This document shows, piece after piece, positions 28,598-37,810 of a DNA stretch of 64,000 bases. Made by a program: the position numbers and the translations under genes. Position 1 is the stretch's first letter, and each line of letters starts with the position of its first letter. Source of the DNA: Fusobacterium varium (GTDB lineage: Bacteria > Fusobacteriota > Fusobacteriia > Fusobacteriales > Fusobacteriaceae); assembly GCA_900637705.1 (NCBI GenBank), contig LR134390.1, positions 2,728,001 through 2,792,000 of the forward strand, in the 5' to 3' direction. The notes below the pieces were generated by a model. It worked only from the letters and a program-made list of their open reading frames with translations. It was not told the origin of the DNA and searched no databases.

Positions 28598-29749
28598 TTA
28601 TATTTCAGGAACAAATAATCCAGTCTGAGAATTTCTATATTGTATAACAGCTCTTGAATCTTTTGCTAAATCATCAAGTTTCCCTTCTCTTTTCATTAAT
28701 AGAAGAATTTGAATATCCTTAAATTCTGTCATCATATTGTAATCTCCTGAACTATCTCCTGCTACTAATATAGGATCCTTTCCTTTATGCTTAGGTTTTA
28801 TGAATTTATTTATTGCTTCTACTTTTCCTTTAGTCTGAGTTTGCGGATAATCTTTCTTATATTCTGTAATAAATTTTCCATTTTTCATTTCCAATCTCAT
28901 TCCAAAAACATTTTCTATAGGCAGATTATATCCATATGATGGATCAGCAGCAAAAACTTCTACCACTTCTTCTAATGATGCTGATACTACATATACTTCT
29001 ATTCCATTATCTCTCAAAGTATGAAATAAATTTGCTGTTTCAGGTTGTGTTCTTAATCCACTTTTATACATATTACTTACTTTTCCAGCTTTTCCTTTAA
29101 GAATATCACTTGATTCTAAAACATATTTATCAAGTTTGTTTCCAATTCCAAAATCATTTGCCTCTTTTGCTAATTCTTTCACTTCTACTGGAGTCATTCC
29201 AGTAAACAGATAAAGAACCCATGGATAAGCTATATCATGAGAAAAAGTTCCTCCAATAGCTTCATAAAGAAATGCTAATTTACCTCTAAAATCTTTGAAC
29301 TCCTCTGTTTTATGAATCTCTTCAAGAGTCATTTTTTTATTTTTTATATAATTTTCATAAAGAAAAGTATAATCTTTATCTAAGTCTTCTCCTATTTTTT
29401 CTATATTTATATTTTGTCCATCAACATTCTTAAATTCATCTGCAAAATTATCCATAGGAATATCTTTTCTTATAGCTTTTTTAAATTCTGCTGGAGTCAT
29501 TTTAAATTTTAAATTATCTATTTGATATCTAAATAGATTTTCTTGGGTATCTTGATATATAGATGTATAATCCCAGTCAAAAACTACATAATTTCCTTTA
29601 CCTCTATTATTTTCTATTAACTTTTCTAATTTTTCTCTATTTACAGGATTCCATCTTCCATTTTCTAACAGCCCTCCTGCAAAAATTGTAGTAACTAAAA
29701 ATTGAAATATCATTATTCCTTTGATTATTTTCTTTATAGTTTTATTCAT
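28598..29749 (-). CDS. Exported HAD-superfamily phosphatase-like protein
   Basis: 383-residue protein with an N-terminal signal (residues 1-24). It has HAD motif I FDWDYTS (Asp58, Asp60, Thr62), motif II in VYVVSASLEE, and motif IV GDSSGDYNM near the C-terminus. The large cap insert (residues about 75-210) and end-to-end layout match bacterial phosphoserine-phosphatase-like exported HAD proteins. Substrate unknown. It stands alone between the eut operon's last gene and a terminator. Periplasmic location is inferred from the signal peptide; a retained N-terminal anchor is possible because no clear cleavage site is seen beyond FAGG. Confidence 0.8.
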   Translation of the reverse strand: MNKTIKKIIKGIMIFQFLVTTIFAGGLLENGRWNPVNREKLEKLIENNRGKGNYVVFDWDYTSIYQDTQENLFRYQIDNLKFKMTPAEFKKAIRKDIPMDNFADEFKNVDGQNINIEKIGEDLDKDYTFLYENYIKNKKMTLEEIHKTEEFKDFRGKLAFLYEAIGGTFSHDIAYPWVLYLFTGMTPVEVKELAKEANDFGIGNKLDKYVLESSDILKGKAGKVSNMYKSGLRTQPETANLFHTLRDNGIEVYVVSASLEEVVEVFAADPSYGYNLPIENVFGMRLEMKNGKFITEYKKDYPQTQTKGKVEAINKFIKPKHKGKDPILVAGDSSGDYNMMTEFKDIQILLLMKREGKLDDLAKDSRAVIQYRNSQTGLFVPEI

Positions 29750-29814
29750 AGAATTCTCCTTATTTTAAAAGTAAAATATTCATGATGGAGTAATTTTAAT
29801 ATACCTTGTCCATT

Positions 29815-30929
29815 CTATTTTCCATAGTAAATTTTCAACAATAACTTTATATAATCTTCATCAGTTAAACTATTAGGATTATATGTAGTACATATATCTT
29901 TTTTATATCTGCTAATATTTCTGGTATTAATTTTTTATACTCTTCAAAATTTATTCCAAATTCCTCAAGGGATTTCTCTATTTTCATTTTTTCTTTTAAA
30001 ATTTCAATAAATATTTTGAGGGATTTTTTTCCTTCTTCTTTGTTAGAAGCAGGAAATCCTAAATTTTTAGCAATTGAAGCATATCTTCCATCAGCATTAC
30101 TATTTACTTCTATTATATAAGGAAGAAGAATAGCATTTGCTCTTCCATGAGGTATATGAAATTTAGCTCCTATACTATGAGCAATACTATGATTTATTCC
30201 CAATGATGAATTATTAAATGCTATCCCTGCCATGCAAGAGGCATATTGTACCTTTTCTCTAGGTTCTATAACCTCTCTGTCATTGTAGTGTTCCAGTAGA
30301 TTCTCAAATATAATTTTTATAGCTTCCAATGCCATAGAATCTGTAAATGAATTAGAAATTTTTGATACATATGCTTCCAGTGCATGTGTTAATACATCCA
30401 TACCTGTATCAGCTACTACTTTTTTAGGCAGAGTTTTCATAAACTCTGGGTTTAATATAGCTATATCAGGAAGCATTTTATCATTTGCCAGTGCTATTTT
30501 ACTGTTATTATCAGTTATAACACTATAAGAAGTTACTTCTGAACCTGTCCCACTTGTAGTTGGTACAGCAATAAATATCCTATCCTTTTTCTTTCCTAAA
30601 AGGTTAAATATTTTATCACCAAAATATAGTATCGCTTTACAAGCATCTATTGGAGAACCTCCACCTAAAGCTATTACACACTCTGGTTCAAAAGTTACTA
30701 AATCTGCTATTCCTTTTTGAACTATATCTACAGTTGGATTTGGAAGCACCTTGCTGAATATTTTTATTTTACAGTCGGAATTTAAATTATCTATAATTTT
30801 ATCAGTGAGTTTCAGCTGTACCATCATCTCATCTGTTACTATAAAATATTTTTTATAAGGAAGATTTTTTAAAAAAGAAAGAGAATCTTCTCCAAATTTA
30901 ATTTCTGGTTTTATTCCAAAAGCTTTCAT
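29815..30929 (-). CDS. eutG: Iron-containing alcohol dehydrogenase, EutG-like (frame break at 29899-29904)
   Basis: NAD-dependent group III alcohol dehydrogenase, about 371 residues after repair. It would reduce acetaldehyde to ethanol and recycle NADH in the ethanolamine microcompartment. Visible: the nucleotide loop ALGGGSPIDA, TTSGTGSEVT, DTGMDVLTHALEAYVS, HSIAHSIGAKFHIPHG (metal histidines). As written, the frame ends at 29865 after KIYVLHIILIV; one A added to A6 gives DICTTYNPNSLTDEDYIKLL to a TAG at 29815. It is the last gene of the eut operon, 9 bases after eutQ. Confidence 0.88.
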
Positions 30930-30938
30930 TTTCCCCTC

Positions 30939-31391
30939 CTATTTTCCTTCCTGCCAGTTTGCTGGATAAACTACATATAAAAATTTTGCATATTCAGGAG
31001 CACTAAACTGTATTTTTGAGTTTTTAGGTATCAATATTACATCACCCTTTTCTCCTGATATTGTTCGTCCATCTATTACTATATCCAATTTCCCATCTAT
31101 TATATAATCTATCTCATCATAAGTAAGAGTCCAGTCAAATGTAGTTTTTATCATTTCCATCAGTCCAGCACCTATTCTTGGTCCTTCTTCTAAAGTGAAC
31201 AGATCAGTAGTATATACTTCATCCTTTGGATTCCCTGTATCCATTCTATCTCTTTTTGTCATCTTATTTAATTTAATTACACCAACACCACTCTTATCCA
31301 TAAATTTATATTCTGAAGTATTTTTATTTCCCATTTCAGCTTCTATGACTTTTTTTATTAGTTCTTCTAATAAAGTTTGATTTATTTCCAT
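30939..31391 (-). CDS. eutQ: Ethanolamine utilization protein EutQ
   Basis: 150-residue cupin-fold protein, shorter than enteric EutQ but with the whole cupin barrel: YTTDLFTLEEGPRIGAGLMEM, DWTLTYDEIDYIIDG, GDVILIPKNSKIQFSAP. Enteric EutQ has acetate kinase activity; whether this short form has it is unknown. It sits between eutH and the alcohol dehydrogenase, its usual clostridial position. Confidence 0.88.
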   Translation of the reverse strand: MEINQTLLEELIKKVIEAEMGNKNTSEYKFMDKSGVGVIKLNKMTKRDRMDTGNPKDEVYTTDLFTLEEGPRIGAGLMEMIKTTFDWTLTYDEIDYIIDGKLDIVIDGRTISGEKGDVILIPKNSKIQFSAPEYAKFLYVVYPANWQEGK

Positions 31392-31408
31392 ATTTTCACC
31401 TGCTTATC

Positions 31409-32497
31409 TTATTTTTTCTCTTCAGAAACCTTTCCAAACATTATCATTGCCAATATTACAGCAGATATACCTCCAACAAGTTTTCCCACTACCATTGGAA
31501 ATATCATTGTTTTATCTACACCAGCTATAAATCCTAAATGATCTCCAAATACAAATGCTCCACTTACTGCAAATGCCACATTTAAAATTTTTCCTCTATT
31601 ATCCATTTCTTTCAATAACCCAAACATAGGAATATTATTAGCAAGAGTAGCTATCATTCCTGCTGCTGCTTTATCATTCATTCCAAGCAATCCACCTAGT
31701 TTTAAAAGAGGCTTACTAAATACTTTTGTAATAAAGTAAACTAATGGAAATGCTCCTGCTAAAGTTATTGCAATAGCTCCTATTGTAGCTATTCCTTCTG
31801 ATATAGGGGCCATTCCTGGAATAACTACTATCCCTGTCAGTGTTTCAATTATTATTGCTGCCAGTCCAATAGTTATAACAATAACAACTCCCTGTCCAAA
31901 TATAGTAAATCCTTTTGTCATTTTCTCTGGTATTTTCCACAGACCTAAAGAAATAAGAACAGCAACAATAATTATAGGCACAAGATTAGCAAGTACCATA
32001 GAAAGACTATATCCTGCTGCAAGTCCTCCAGCCAAACATCCAAGAGGTATTGTTATAATTCCTGCCAAAACTCCCTTAGCTAAAAATTCTCTATCTTTTT
32101 CTTCTATAATTCCTAAAGCTACAGGAATGGTAAACACTATTGTTGCTCCCATCATTGACCCAAGAATAAGTCCTGCAAATTTTCCAGCTGCCTCTGTTTC
32201 TGCCAGCTGCATAGCCAGAGGATATCCCCCCATATCACAAGCAAGAAGAGTAGTTGCAAACATTGCTGGGTCAGCTCCAAGCATTTTATATACTGGTGAA
32301 ACTATTGGTCTTAAAATATTTGCCAGTACTGGGGCAAGAGAAACTACCCCTACCATTGCAAGAGCCAATGAACCCATAGCCATAAATCCTTCTTCAAACT
32401 GTTTTCCATATCCAAATTTATTTCCCAGACATCTGTCTATTGCCCCAATTACCATAAATAAAACCATTATATAGATGATTATTTCATTGATCCCCAT
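31409..32497 (-). CDS. eutH: Ethanolamine permease EutH
   Basis: 362-residue polytopic membrane protein of the EutH family, which carries ethanolamine across the inner membrane when the neutral amine does not diffuse enough. About ten hydrophobic segments; typical stretches are ACDMGGYPLAMQLAETEAAG and GLLGMNDKAAAGMIATLAN. The start codon overlaps the stop of the preceding small gene (TAATG). Confidence 0.92.
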   Translation of the reverse strand: MGINEIIIYIMVLFMVIGAIDRCLGNKFGYGKQFEEGFMAMGSLALAMVGVVSLAPVLANILRPIVSPVYKMLGADPAMFATTLLACDMGGYPLAMQLAETEAAGKFAGLILGSMMGATIVFTIPVALGIIEEKDREFLAKGVLAGIITIPLGCLAGGLAAGYSLSMVLANLVPIIIVAVLISLGLWKIPEKMTKGFTIFGQGVVIVITIGLAAIIIETLTGIVVIPGMAPISEGIATIGAIAITLAGAFPLVYFITKVFSKPLLKLGGLLGMNDKAAAGMIATLANNIPMFGLLKEMDNRGKILNVAFAVSGAFVFGDHLGFIAGVDKTMIFPMVVGKLVGGISAVILAMIMFGKVSEEKK

Positions 32498-32790
32498 TAT
32501 TTAATCACTCCTTCAATTTTTTTTAAAATCAGCTCTGCTAATTTTTTATCATATATATTGAAATCTTTCTCTAAAACTCTTATTATCATATCTTTTAAAT
32601 TCTCTGCTGATTGTTTTTCACAACACTTTTTTTCTTCACACAATTCTGTTTCTCCATAGATTAATGTAATCATCTTTTCCTTGAAATAATCCTTCACTCC
32701 TGGAGATAAGATCATATCCTTATCAACATACAGTTTATTTCCATTTAAATATTGTGTTACATTATTAGGAGTTATTAATTTTTTTGCCAT
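32497..32790 (-). CDS. Small eut-operon protein resembling the N-terminal domain of EutT
   Basis: 97-residue protein. Residues 5-45 (ITPNNVTQYLNGNKLYVDKD, then MILSPGVKDYFKEKMI) follow the same pattern as the EutT N-terminus encoded 2 kb upstream (LKNLYRKKEFKKYIVENGTI, then MTPSARQFLADKGI). Residues 50-60 hold a CEEKKCC cluster, and the C-terminus is an amphipathic helix. No enzymatic domain. It could be a microcompartment assembly or adaptor protein. It lies between eutN and eutH, coupled to the latter. Confidence 0.7.
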   Translation of the reverse strand: MAKKLITPNNVTQYLNGNKLYVDKDMILSPGVKDYFKEKMITLIYGETELCEEKKCCEKQSAENLKDMIIRVLEKDFNIYDKKLAELILKKIEGVIK

Positions 32791-32793
32791 CTC

Positions 32794-33042
32794 CTATTCA
32801 CCTTCTCCTTCATCTATTATTCCAATTATTGCAGCATCAATAGGAGCTTCTTCAAAAGTCATAATTTTTCTTGCTGAACTTCCTTTTGTTATAAGAACTT
32901 TATCTCCTATTCCAGCTCCTACTCCATCACAAGCTACTATAGATATCCCTGTCTGAAGTTCTACTATCATAAATTTCAGTCCACTCAAATTATCTGCTTT
33001 TCTTGTAGCCCATACATTTCCAATAACTTTTCCTATTATCAT
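32794..33042 (-). CDS. eutN: Microcompartment vertex protein EutN/CcmL
   Basis: 82-residue BMC-P (pentamer) shell protein that closes the vertices of the polyhedral shell. Hallmarks: MIIGKVIGNVWATRKADNL, VACDGVGAGIGDKVLITKGS, PIDAAIIGIID. Length is typical. It is immediately followed by the small EutT-N-like gene. Confidence 0.93.
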   Translation of the reverse strand: MIIGKVIGNVWATRKADNLSGLKFMIVELQTGISIVACDGVGAGIGDKVLITKGSSARKIMTFEEAPIDAAIIGIIDEGEGE

Positions 33043-33046
33043 ATTT

Positions 33047-33637
33047 TCACCTTTTTGTTATTTTGATATTGTTCATAGCTGCATATTCTTTTGCCAACTC
33101 TGTAACCACAGTAGATGTTGATACCTCTATATACTCCTCATTTCTGCTGATACTATTTTTCAAAGCTCTCAGATCAAGTACTTTTCCATTGTAACACTCT
33201 TTCTTTCCTATAAGATATTCTCTGATTTCTATTCTTTTCAAAATTTTTATTCCATATGTTTCTATTATTTTTTCATATTCTTCATATTTTTCTTGAAGTT
33301 TAGATGGAACAAGAGAAAAATTTCTCCATTCTATTCCCTCTTTTACTAGTATTATTTTTTTACCATCCAATATATTATACAAAAGTTTTTTGCCAATAGC
33401 AGTTGAATATGTTCCCTGACTTATTTCAGTCAGTTCCTTTATACTTAATTCAGATATCACTATTTCATCTGCTGTTTCTTCTATTCTAAATATTTCTTCA
33501 AGATTATTTTTTAATATGATATCTTTTCCTAAAAATCCAATAGTTTTTTTCAAATTTACTTCATTTTTTATTCCTGATTTCAAATAATATTTTTCTATCT
33601 CTCTTTTGATTATCTCTATTAATTCATGTTCATTCAT
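33047..33637 (-). CDS. PduM-like microcompartment protein
   Basis: 196-residue protein. The start at 33637 (MNEHELIEIIKREIEK) is preferred because GGAG lies six bases upstream; a Met four codons earlier overlaps the pduL end without a site. The N-terminal amphipathic helix resembles encapsulation peptides. The C-terminal third (GKVLDLRALKNSISRNEEYI, then EVSTSTVVTELAKEYA) has the PduM pattern of a turn followed by a conserved helix. PduM is needed for normal Pdu shell formation. Assignment is by pattern only. Confidence 0.6.
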   Translation of the reverse strand: MNEHELIEIIKREIEKYYLKSGIKNEVNLKKTIGFLGKDIILKNNLEEIFRIEETADEIVISELSIKELTEISQGTYSTAIGKKLLYNILDGKKIILVKEGIEWRNFSLVPSKLQEKYEEYEKIIETYGIKILKRIEIREYLIGKKECYNGKVLDLRALKNSISRNEEYIEVSTSTVVTELAKEYAAMNNIKITKR

Positions 33638-34259
33638 AAATAACTCCATATGAATCTTTTTCTAAAAGACAAGCATTGGCTTCATCATAATCTATATGCA
33701 TACTGAATTTCGATTTATTTGTGACTCTTATTACAACATCTTCAAATATTAAAGGTCTTTTAGAAAACACTTTCACTTTTACTAACTGCTTATCTTTCAC
33801 ATTCATTCTCTCAGCATCTTCTGGTGTCATATGAATATGATTTTTAGCTACTATTACTCCTTCTATTAGATTTAATATTTTCTCTTGGTTAGTTACCAAG
33901 ATTCCTGGAGTTTCATTAGTATCTCCAGATAATCTTAACATTCCTTTTATCCCCAAAATTTTTGCATCTGTCATAGATATCTCTACTTGAGTTTTTTCTC
34001 TTACAGGTCCTAAAATAACTACCCCTTCTATCATTCCTTTAGGTCCTATCAATCTTACTCTTTCTTTACAAGCAAATTGTCCTGGTTGAGAAAGTTCCTT
34101 TACTGCTGTAAAATTATAATCCTTTCCAAAAAGAAATTCTGCATCTTTTTCTGATAAATGAATGTGTCTTCCAGAAGCTTCTATGGGGATTCTTTTTTTC
34201 TCATAATTTTCCAGCTGCTTTTTTACAAGTTCAACTATTCTATCTATCTCCATATTCAC
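33630..34259 (-). CDS. Phosphotransacylase PduL/EutD type
   Basis: 209-residue PduL-family phosphate acetyltransferase that converts acetyl-CoA to acetyl-phosphate inside the compartment. Both halves of the duplicated barrel are visible with zinc histidines: IEASGRHIHLSEKDAEFLFG and VAKNHIHMTPEDAERM. The GTG at 34259 is six bases from AGGAG; an ATG at 34253 (MEIDRIVEL) is an alternative. The N-terminal helix could serve for encapsulation. It overlaps the eutT end. Confidence 0.9.
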   Translation of the reverse strand: MNMEIDRIVELVKKQLENYEKKRIPIEASGRHIHLSEKDAEFLFGKDYNFTAVKELSQPGQFACKERVRLIGPKGMIEGVVILGPVREKTQVEISMTDAKILGIKGMLRLSGDTNETPGILVTNQEKILNLIEGVIVAKNHIHMTPEDAERMNVKDKQLVKVKVFSKRPLIFEDVVIRVTNKSKFSMHIDYDEANACLLEKDSYGVIYE

Positions 34260-35004
34260 CCTTTTCTCCTTTTAACATCATTACATATATTATGCTACTG
34301 AATCTATTCAATGCTTTTAAAATTTCTTTTTTTGTAACTATTCCCTTTTCATTCAAAAAAGCAGTAACTCCTGCTATTTCAATCTCTCTTGAACTACTTC
34401 TCATCTCATTCAGTTTTAAAACCAACATACTGTTTTTCACTGAAATATCAAACATATGTCCAATTTCAAAGAATTTTTTAGGATTATGAGATATCTCCTT
34501 TATTTTGTCTAAAGTTTCTCCTAATACTTTTATTTCTTCTAATTCTGTATCCAAAACTTCTGACAATACTATTTTTTTTATAAAAATACTTACGCTCTCC
34601 ATATCTTTATTAAGTTTTTCATTTCCATAGCTTTCAAACTCTTTTTGCAGTACTAGCCATTTAGCTTGCAGACTATCAAGCTTTCCTCTGAATATTATTC
34701 TTTCATCATTCTTTTTTACAAGTATATTTCCAGATATTTGAGTCATATGTTCTGGTTTTTCAAAATAACTTTCTCCAGCAAGTCCGATATATTTAGGAGT
34801 TATTGCTTTTTCTATAACTCTTTCCACTACTTTTTCCTGCATTGCAGTTTTTTCTTCAGTAGTTCCTTCCTTCACTAACTCTATTCCTTTGTCTGCAAGA
34901 AATTGTCTGGCAGATGGAGTCATTATAGTTCCATTTTCAACTATATACTTTTTAAACTCTTTTTTTCTATATAGATTTTTTAGTTTATCTTCAGTCAAAA
35001 CCAT
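34240..35004 (-). CDS. eutT: Ethanolamine-operon cobalamin adenosyltransferase EutT
   Basis: 254-residue enzyme that makes adenosylcobalamin from ATP and cob(I)alamin for EutBC. The N-terminal domain is EutT-specific (TIMTPSARQFLADKGIELVK), followed by the helical transferase core (FEKPEHMTQISGNILVKKN, FRGKLDSLQAKWLVLQ, SREIEIAGVTAFLNEKG). The translation contains no cysteine at all, so the Cys-rich metal site described for enteric EutT is absent. It sits between eutE and pduL. Confidence 0.88.
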   Translation of the reverse strand: MVLTEDKLKNLYRKKEFKKYIVENGTIMTPSARQFLADKGIELVKEGTTEEKTAMQEKVVERVIEKAITPKYIGLAGESYFEKPEHMTQISGNILVKKNDERIIFRGKLDSLQAKWLVLQKEFESYGNEKLNKDMESVSIFIKKIVLSEVLDTELEEIKVLGETLDKIKEISHNPKKFFEIGHMFDISVKNSMLVLKLNEMRSSSREIEIAGVTAFLNEKGIVTKKEILKALNRFSSIIYVMMLKGEKGEYGDR

Positions 35005-35016
35005 AATTACACCTCT

Positions 35017-36462
35017 CTATCCTTTAGCAATTTCAGAAAGAACTTTTTTCACTAACTCCTCTATATTCATTTCTTCTAAAGAATCACATGAGCTGCAGTT
35101 CTCTTTTTCTCTAAAATCTTCAATTTCTTTTACTCCCCAGCCTACTTTTCTTATATTCAAAAGATTCATAGGAGTCACATTATCAGAAGTTGAACTTCCT
35201 CCTATAGCTCCACAACCCAAAGTCAGAGCAGGAGCTAGATTTGTACTTCCACCTATTCCTCCCAATGATCCTGGAGTATTAATCAGAAGTCTTGATACTG
35301 GTTTTTTCAATGCAAATTCTTTTACAAGCTCTTTATTTTCTGTGTGAATAATCATTGTATGACCTTTCCCTTCATTCATTAGAAGTTCTATAGCTCTTTC
35401 GCAAGCTTTCTCCCAATTCTCAGCTGTATAAAATGCAAGTATTGTAGTTAATTTTTCTCTTGAATATGGATTATTCTTTGATACAGTTGATTGTTCAGAA
35501 AGTAATACTCTTGTTTCTGCTGGTATTTCAATATCTGCCATTTTTGCAAGTGTCTGAGCATCTTTTCCTACTATCTGAGGATTCATTGTCCCATTTGCTC
35601 TCAATATAAATTTACCAAGTTTTTCTGACTGTTCTTCTGTTAGAAAATACCCCCCTTGTTTTTTAAATTCATTTATTACTTCCTGTTTATTTGAAGGTTC
35701 TACTATAATAGATTGTTCAGAAGCACATATAACTCCATTATCAAAAGTTTTACTATCCATTATCCTTTTCACTGCTTTTTTTGCATCAGCAGTTTTTTCT
35801 ATATATGCTGGTCCATTTCCTGGTCCCACTCCTATAGCTGGAGTTCCGGAACTATATGCTGCTCTTACCATTGCTTCTCCACCAGTAGCTAGAATCAATG
35901 CTGTATCTTTGTGTTTCATAAGTTCGGCTGTTGCCTCCATTGTAGGAATCTCTATTACTCCTATCAGTCCTTCTGGGGCTCCTGCTCCATAAGCTGCTCT
36001 TTTTAAAATTTCAACTGTTTCAATAATACATTTTTTTGCATTAGGATGTGGACTTATAATTATTCCATTTCCTGCTTTTAAAGATATCAATGTTTTATAT
36101 ATTACTGTAGATGTTGGATTAGTTGAGGGAATAAGTCCAGCTACTACTCCCACTGGAACAGCTACATCCATAACAGAATCTTTTTCACCAAGTATTCCAA
36201 TAGTTTTCATTCCCTTTATAGATTCATAAACAATTTCAGCAGCAAATTTATTCTTGATTACTTTATCCTGCCATTTTCCAAAACCAGTTTCTTCATTAGC
36301 CATTTTAGCAAGTTTTTCAGCATATTTTCTCACTTCCATAGACATAGCTTCTACTACTTTGTCTACCTGTTCCTGAGTAAATTCTGCATATATAGCCTGA
36401 GCAGTTTTTGCTGCCTTTAACAAATCTCTTACCTGTTGAATTGATAATAAATCTTTATCCAT
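35017..36462 (-). CDS. eutE: CoA-acylating acetaldehyde dehydrogenase EutE
   Basis: 481-residue aldehyde dehydrogenase oxidising acetaldehyde to acetyl-CoA. Catalytic cysteine in DNGVICASEQS; NAD-binding region GVVAGLIPSTNPTSTVIYK; GVGPGNGPAYIE. The C-terminal tail after residue 455 (CSSCDSLEEMNIEELVKKVL) is an amphipathic helix typical of a C-terminal cargo-encapsulation peptide. Twelve bases separate it from eutT. Confidence 0.93.
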   Translation of the reverse strand: MDKDLLSIQQVRDLLKAAKTAQAIYAEFTQEQVDKVVEAMSMEVRKYAEKLAKMANEETGFGKWQDKVIKNKFAAEIVYESIKGMKTIGILGEKDSVMDVAVPVGVVAGLIPSTNPTSTVIYKTLISLKAGNGIIISPHPNAKKCIIETVEILKRAAYGAGAPEGLIGVIEIPTMEATAELMKHKDTALILATGGEAMVRAAYSSGTPAIGVGPGNGPAYIEKTADAKKAVKRIMDSKTFDNGVICASEQSIIVEPSNKQEVINEFKKQGGYFLTEEQSEKLGKFILRANGTMNPQIVGKDAQTLAKMADIEIPAETRVLLSEQSTVSKNNPYSREKLTTILAFYTAENWEKACERAIELLMNEGKGHTMIIHTENKELVKEFALKKPVSRLLINTPGSLGGIGGSTNLAPALTLGCGAIGGSSTSDNVTPMNLLNIRKVGWGVKEIEDFREKENCSSCDSLEEMNIEELVKKVLSEIAKG

Positions 36463-36479
36463 ATGTATCTCCTTCTATA

Positions 36480-36995
36480 TCAAATAAACTTAATTATATT
36501 CTTGTCTGGATTATTAATTAGAGATTTCTCTCTATATCTTATTTTTTTATCAATGGAATTTACTGCTTCTGTTACAGAGCTGGTATCTCCTGTGATAACA
36601 AAATAGCTCTTCCCTGCTATTCCACTTCCTAGTATAAGTTTCAAAGTTTCTACTGTATTGCCTTTTAAAATCATGTCTAGTGCTTTTACACTTTCTGATA
36701 TTGTAAAAAATTCTATTATTCCAATAGAACTTCCTAATTCTTTTTTATTCCTTTTTTCTAATATTTCTATTACTTTATTAGAAACACCAGAAATAATCTC
36801 AAATTTTGCCTCTCCAGTAACTTCTTGAAAAGCACTCTTTACATCTTCATTATCACCATAAATAATAAAATAATATTTACCTGGGCATGTTACTCCAGCT
36901 TTATATACAACTACATCTGCCTTTTTTAAAACTATATCCAGATTTTTTAATCCTTCTGGTATATTATTAAATTCTGCTATCCCTATTGTTTTCAT
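36480..36995 (-). CDS. Tandem-BMC shell protein (BMC-T type)
   Basis: 171-residue protein with two BMC-like repeats. The first spans about residues 1-85 (TIGIAEFNNIPEGLKNLDIV, PGKYYFIIYGD) and the second about 90-160 (SIGIIEFFTISESVKALDMI, AGKSYFVITGD). Tandem-BMC proteins form trimeric tiles such as PduT. Cys37 lies in the first repeat's AGVTCPGKYY loop, where PduT-type tiles may hold a cluster; here it is a single Cys per chain, giving three per trimer pore. It is separated from eutM by a strong hairpin. Confidence 0.8.
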   Translation of the reverse strand: MKTIGIAEFNNIPEGLKNLDIVLKKADVVVYKAGVTCPGKYYFIIYGDNEDVKSAFQEVTGEAKFEIISGVSNKVIEILEKRNKKELGSSIGIIEFFTISESVKALDMILKGNTVETLKLILGSGIAGKSYFVITGDTSSVTEAVNSIDKKIRYREKSLINNPDKNIIKFI

Positions 36996-37015
36996 AGAAC
37001 CTCTTTTTAATACAA

Positions 37016-37040
37016 GAGGCTGACTGTTTCAGCCAGCCTC
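37016..37040 (-). promoter_or_regulatory. Intra-operon hairpin between eutM and the BMC-T gene
   Basis: Minus strand GAGGCTGGCTG/CAGTCAGCCTC forms an 11-bp stem (one G-U) with AAA loop. No long T run follows, so it may stabilise the upstream eutM message or partially attenuate downstream genes. Confidence 0.6.
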
Positions 37041-37049
37041 CTATTAGAA

Positions 37050-37334
37050 TTATTTAGAAGACTTTGGTAAAATAATTTCAACTTCTGAGTGAGGTCTTGG
37101 TATTACATGAACAGAAATTAATTCTCCAATTCTGTCAGCTGCTGCTGCTCCTGCATCAGTAGCTGCCTTTACTGCTCCTACATCTCCTCTTACAAGGACA
37201 CTCACAAGTCCTCCTCCTACCATTTCTTTTCCTACTAGTGTTACATTTGCTGCTTTCACCATTGCATCTGCTGCTTCAATTGCTGCTACTAAACCTCTAG
37301 TTTCTATCATTCCTAATGCATTTAATGTTGCCAT
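37050..37334 (-). CDS. eutM: Hexameric shell protein EutM/PduA
   Basis: 94-residue canonical BMC-H protein that tiles the facets of the shell. Sequence features: [57 protein letters not shown]. Pore-loop residues VGGGL are visible. Followed by the hairpin at 37016. Confidence 0.95.
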   Translation of the reverse strand: MATLNALGMIETRGLVAAIEAADAMVKAANVTLVGKEMVGGGLVSVLVRGDVGAVKAATDAGAAAADRIGELISVHVIPRPHSEVEIILPKSSK

Positions 37335-37347
37335 TTAAATCAACTCC

Positions 37348-37800
37348 TTATTTTCTTTTAGATTTATTTTCTTTTATAATTGGTTTTTCTGTTAAAGTAT
37401 CAACTGATTTTTCAATTATTTCTGTTTCTTCAGTTCCTATTTCCTCTTTTATTTCCATCATTTCTTTTTCTAACTCTTTTTCTTCTATAACTTCTGTTAT
37501 TTCTTCAGTAATATTTTCAGCAACAATTATGCTGTTTTCTTCTATCATTTTAGAAACCATTTCATCTGGTCTTGCTATTACATGGCTGCTGACAAAAACT
37601 CCTAATCTTTTAGCTGCTTCTGCTCCTGCTTCTACTGCAACTTTTATAGCTCCAACATCTCCACTTAGTTCAACAGTAACAATCCCACCTTTTACAATAT
37701 GTCTATTTACTATTTCCACTTCAGCTGTTTTCAAAGCTGTATCTGCTGCTTCAATAGCTCCTACCAGTCCAATAGTTTCTATCATTCCTAAAGCCTTCAT
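37348..37800 (-). CDS. BMC-H shell protein with long acidic C-terminal tail
   Basis: 150-residue protein. Residues 1-90 are a BMC-H domain (LGMIETIGLVGAIEAADTAL, VTVELSGDVGAIKVAVEAGA, SHVIARPDEM). Residues 91-150 are a Glu-rich, Lys-ending tail without BMC similarity and probably disordered or helical. EutK in enterics also has a BMC domain plus extension, but that extension is a basic helix-turn-helix-like domain, which this is not. It lies 13 bases upstream of eutM. Confidence 0.85.
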   Translation of the reverse strand: MKALGMIETIGLVGAIEAADTALKTAEVEIVNRHIVKGGIVTVELSGDVGAIKVAVEAGAEAAKRLGVFVSSHVIARPDEMVSKMIEENSIIVAENITEEITEVIEEKELEKEMMEIKEEIGTEETEIIEKSVDTLTEKPIIKENKSKRK

Positions 37801-37810
37801 ATTTTACTCC

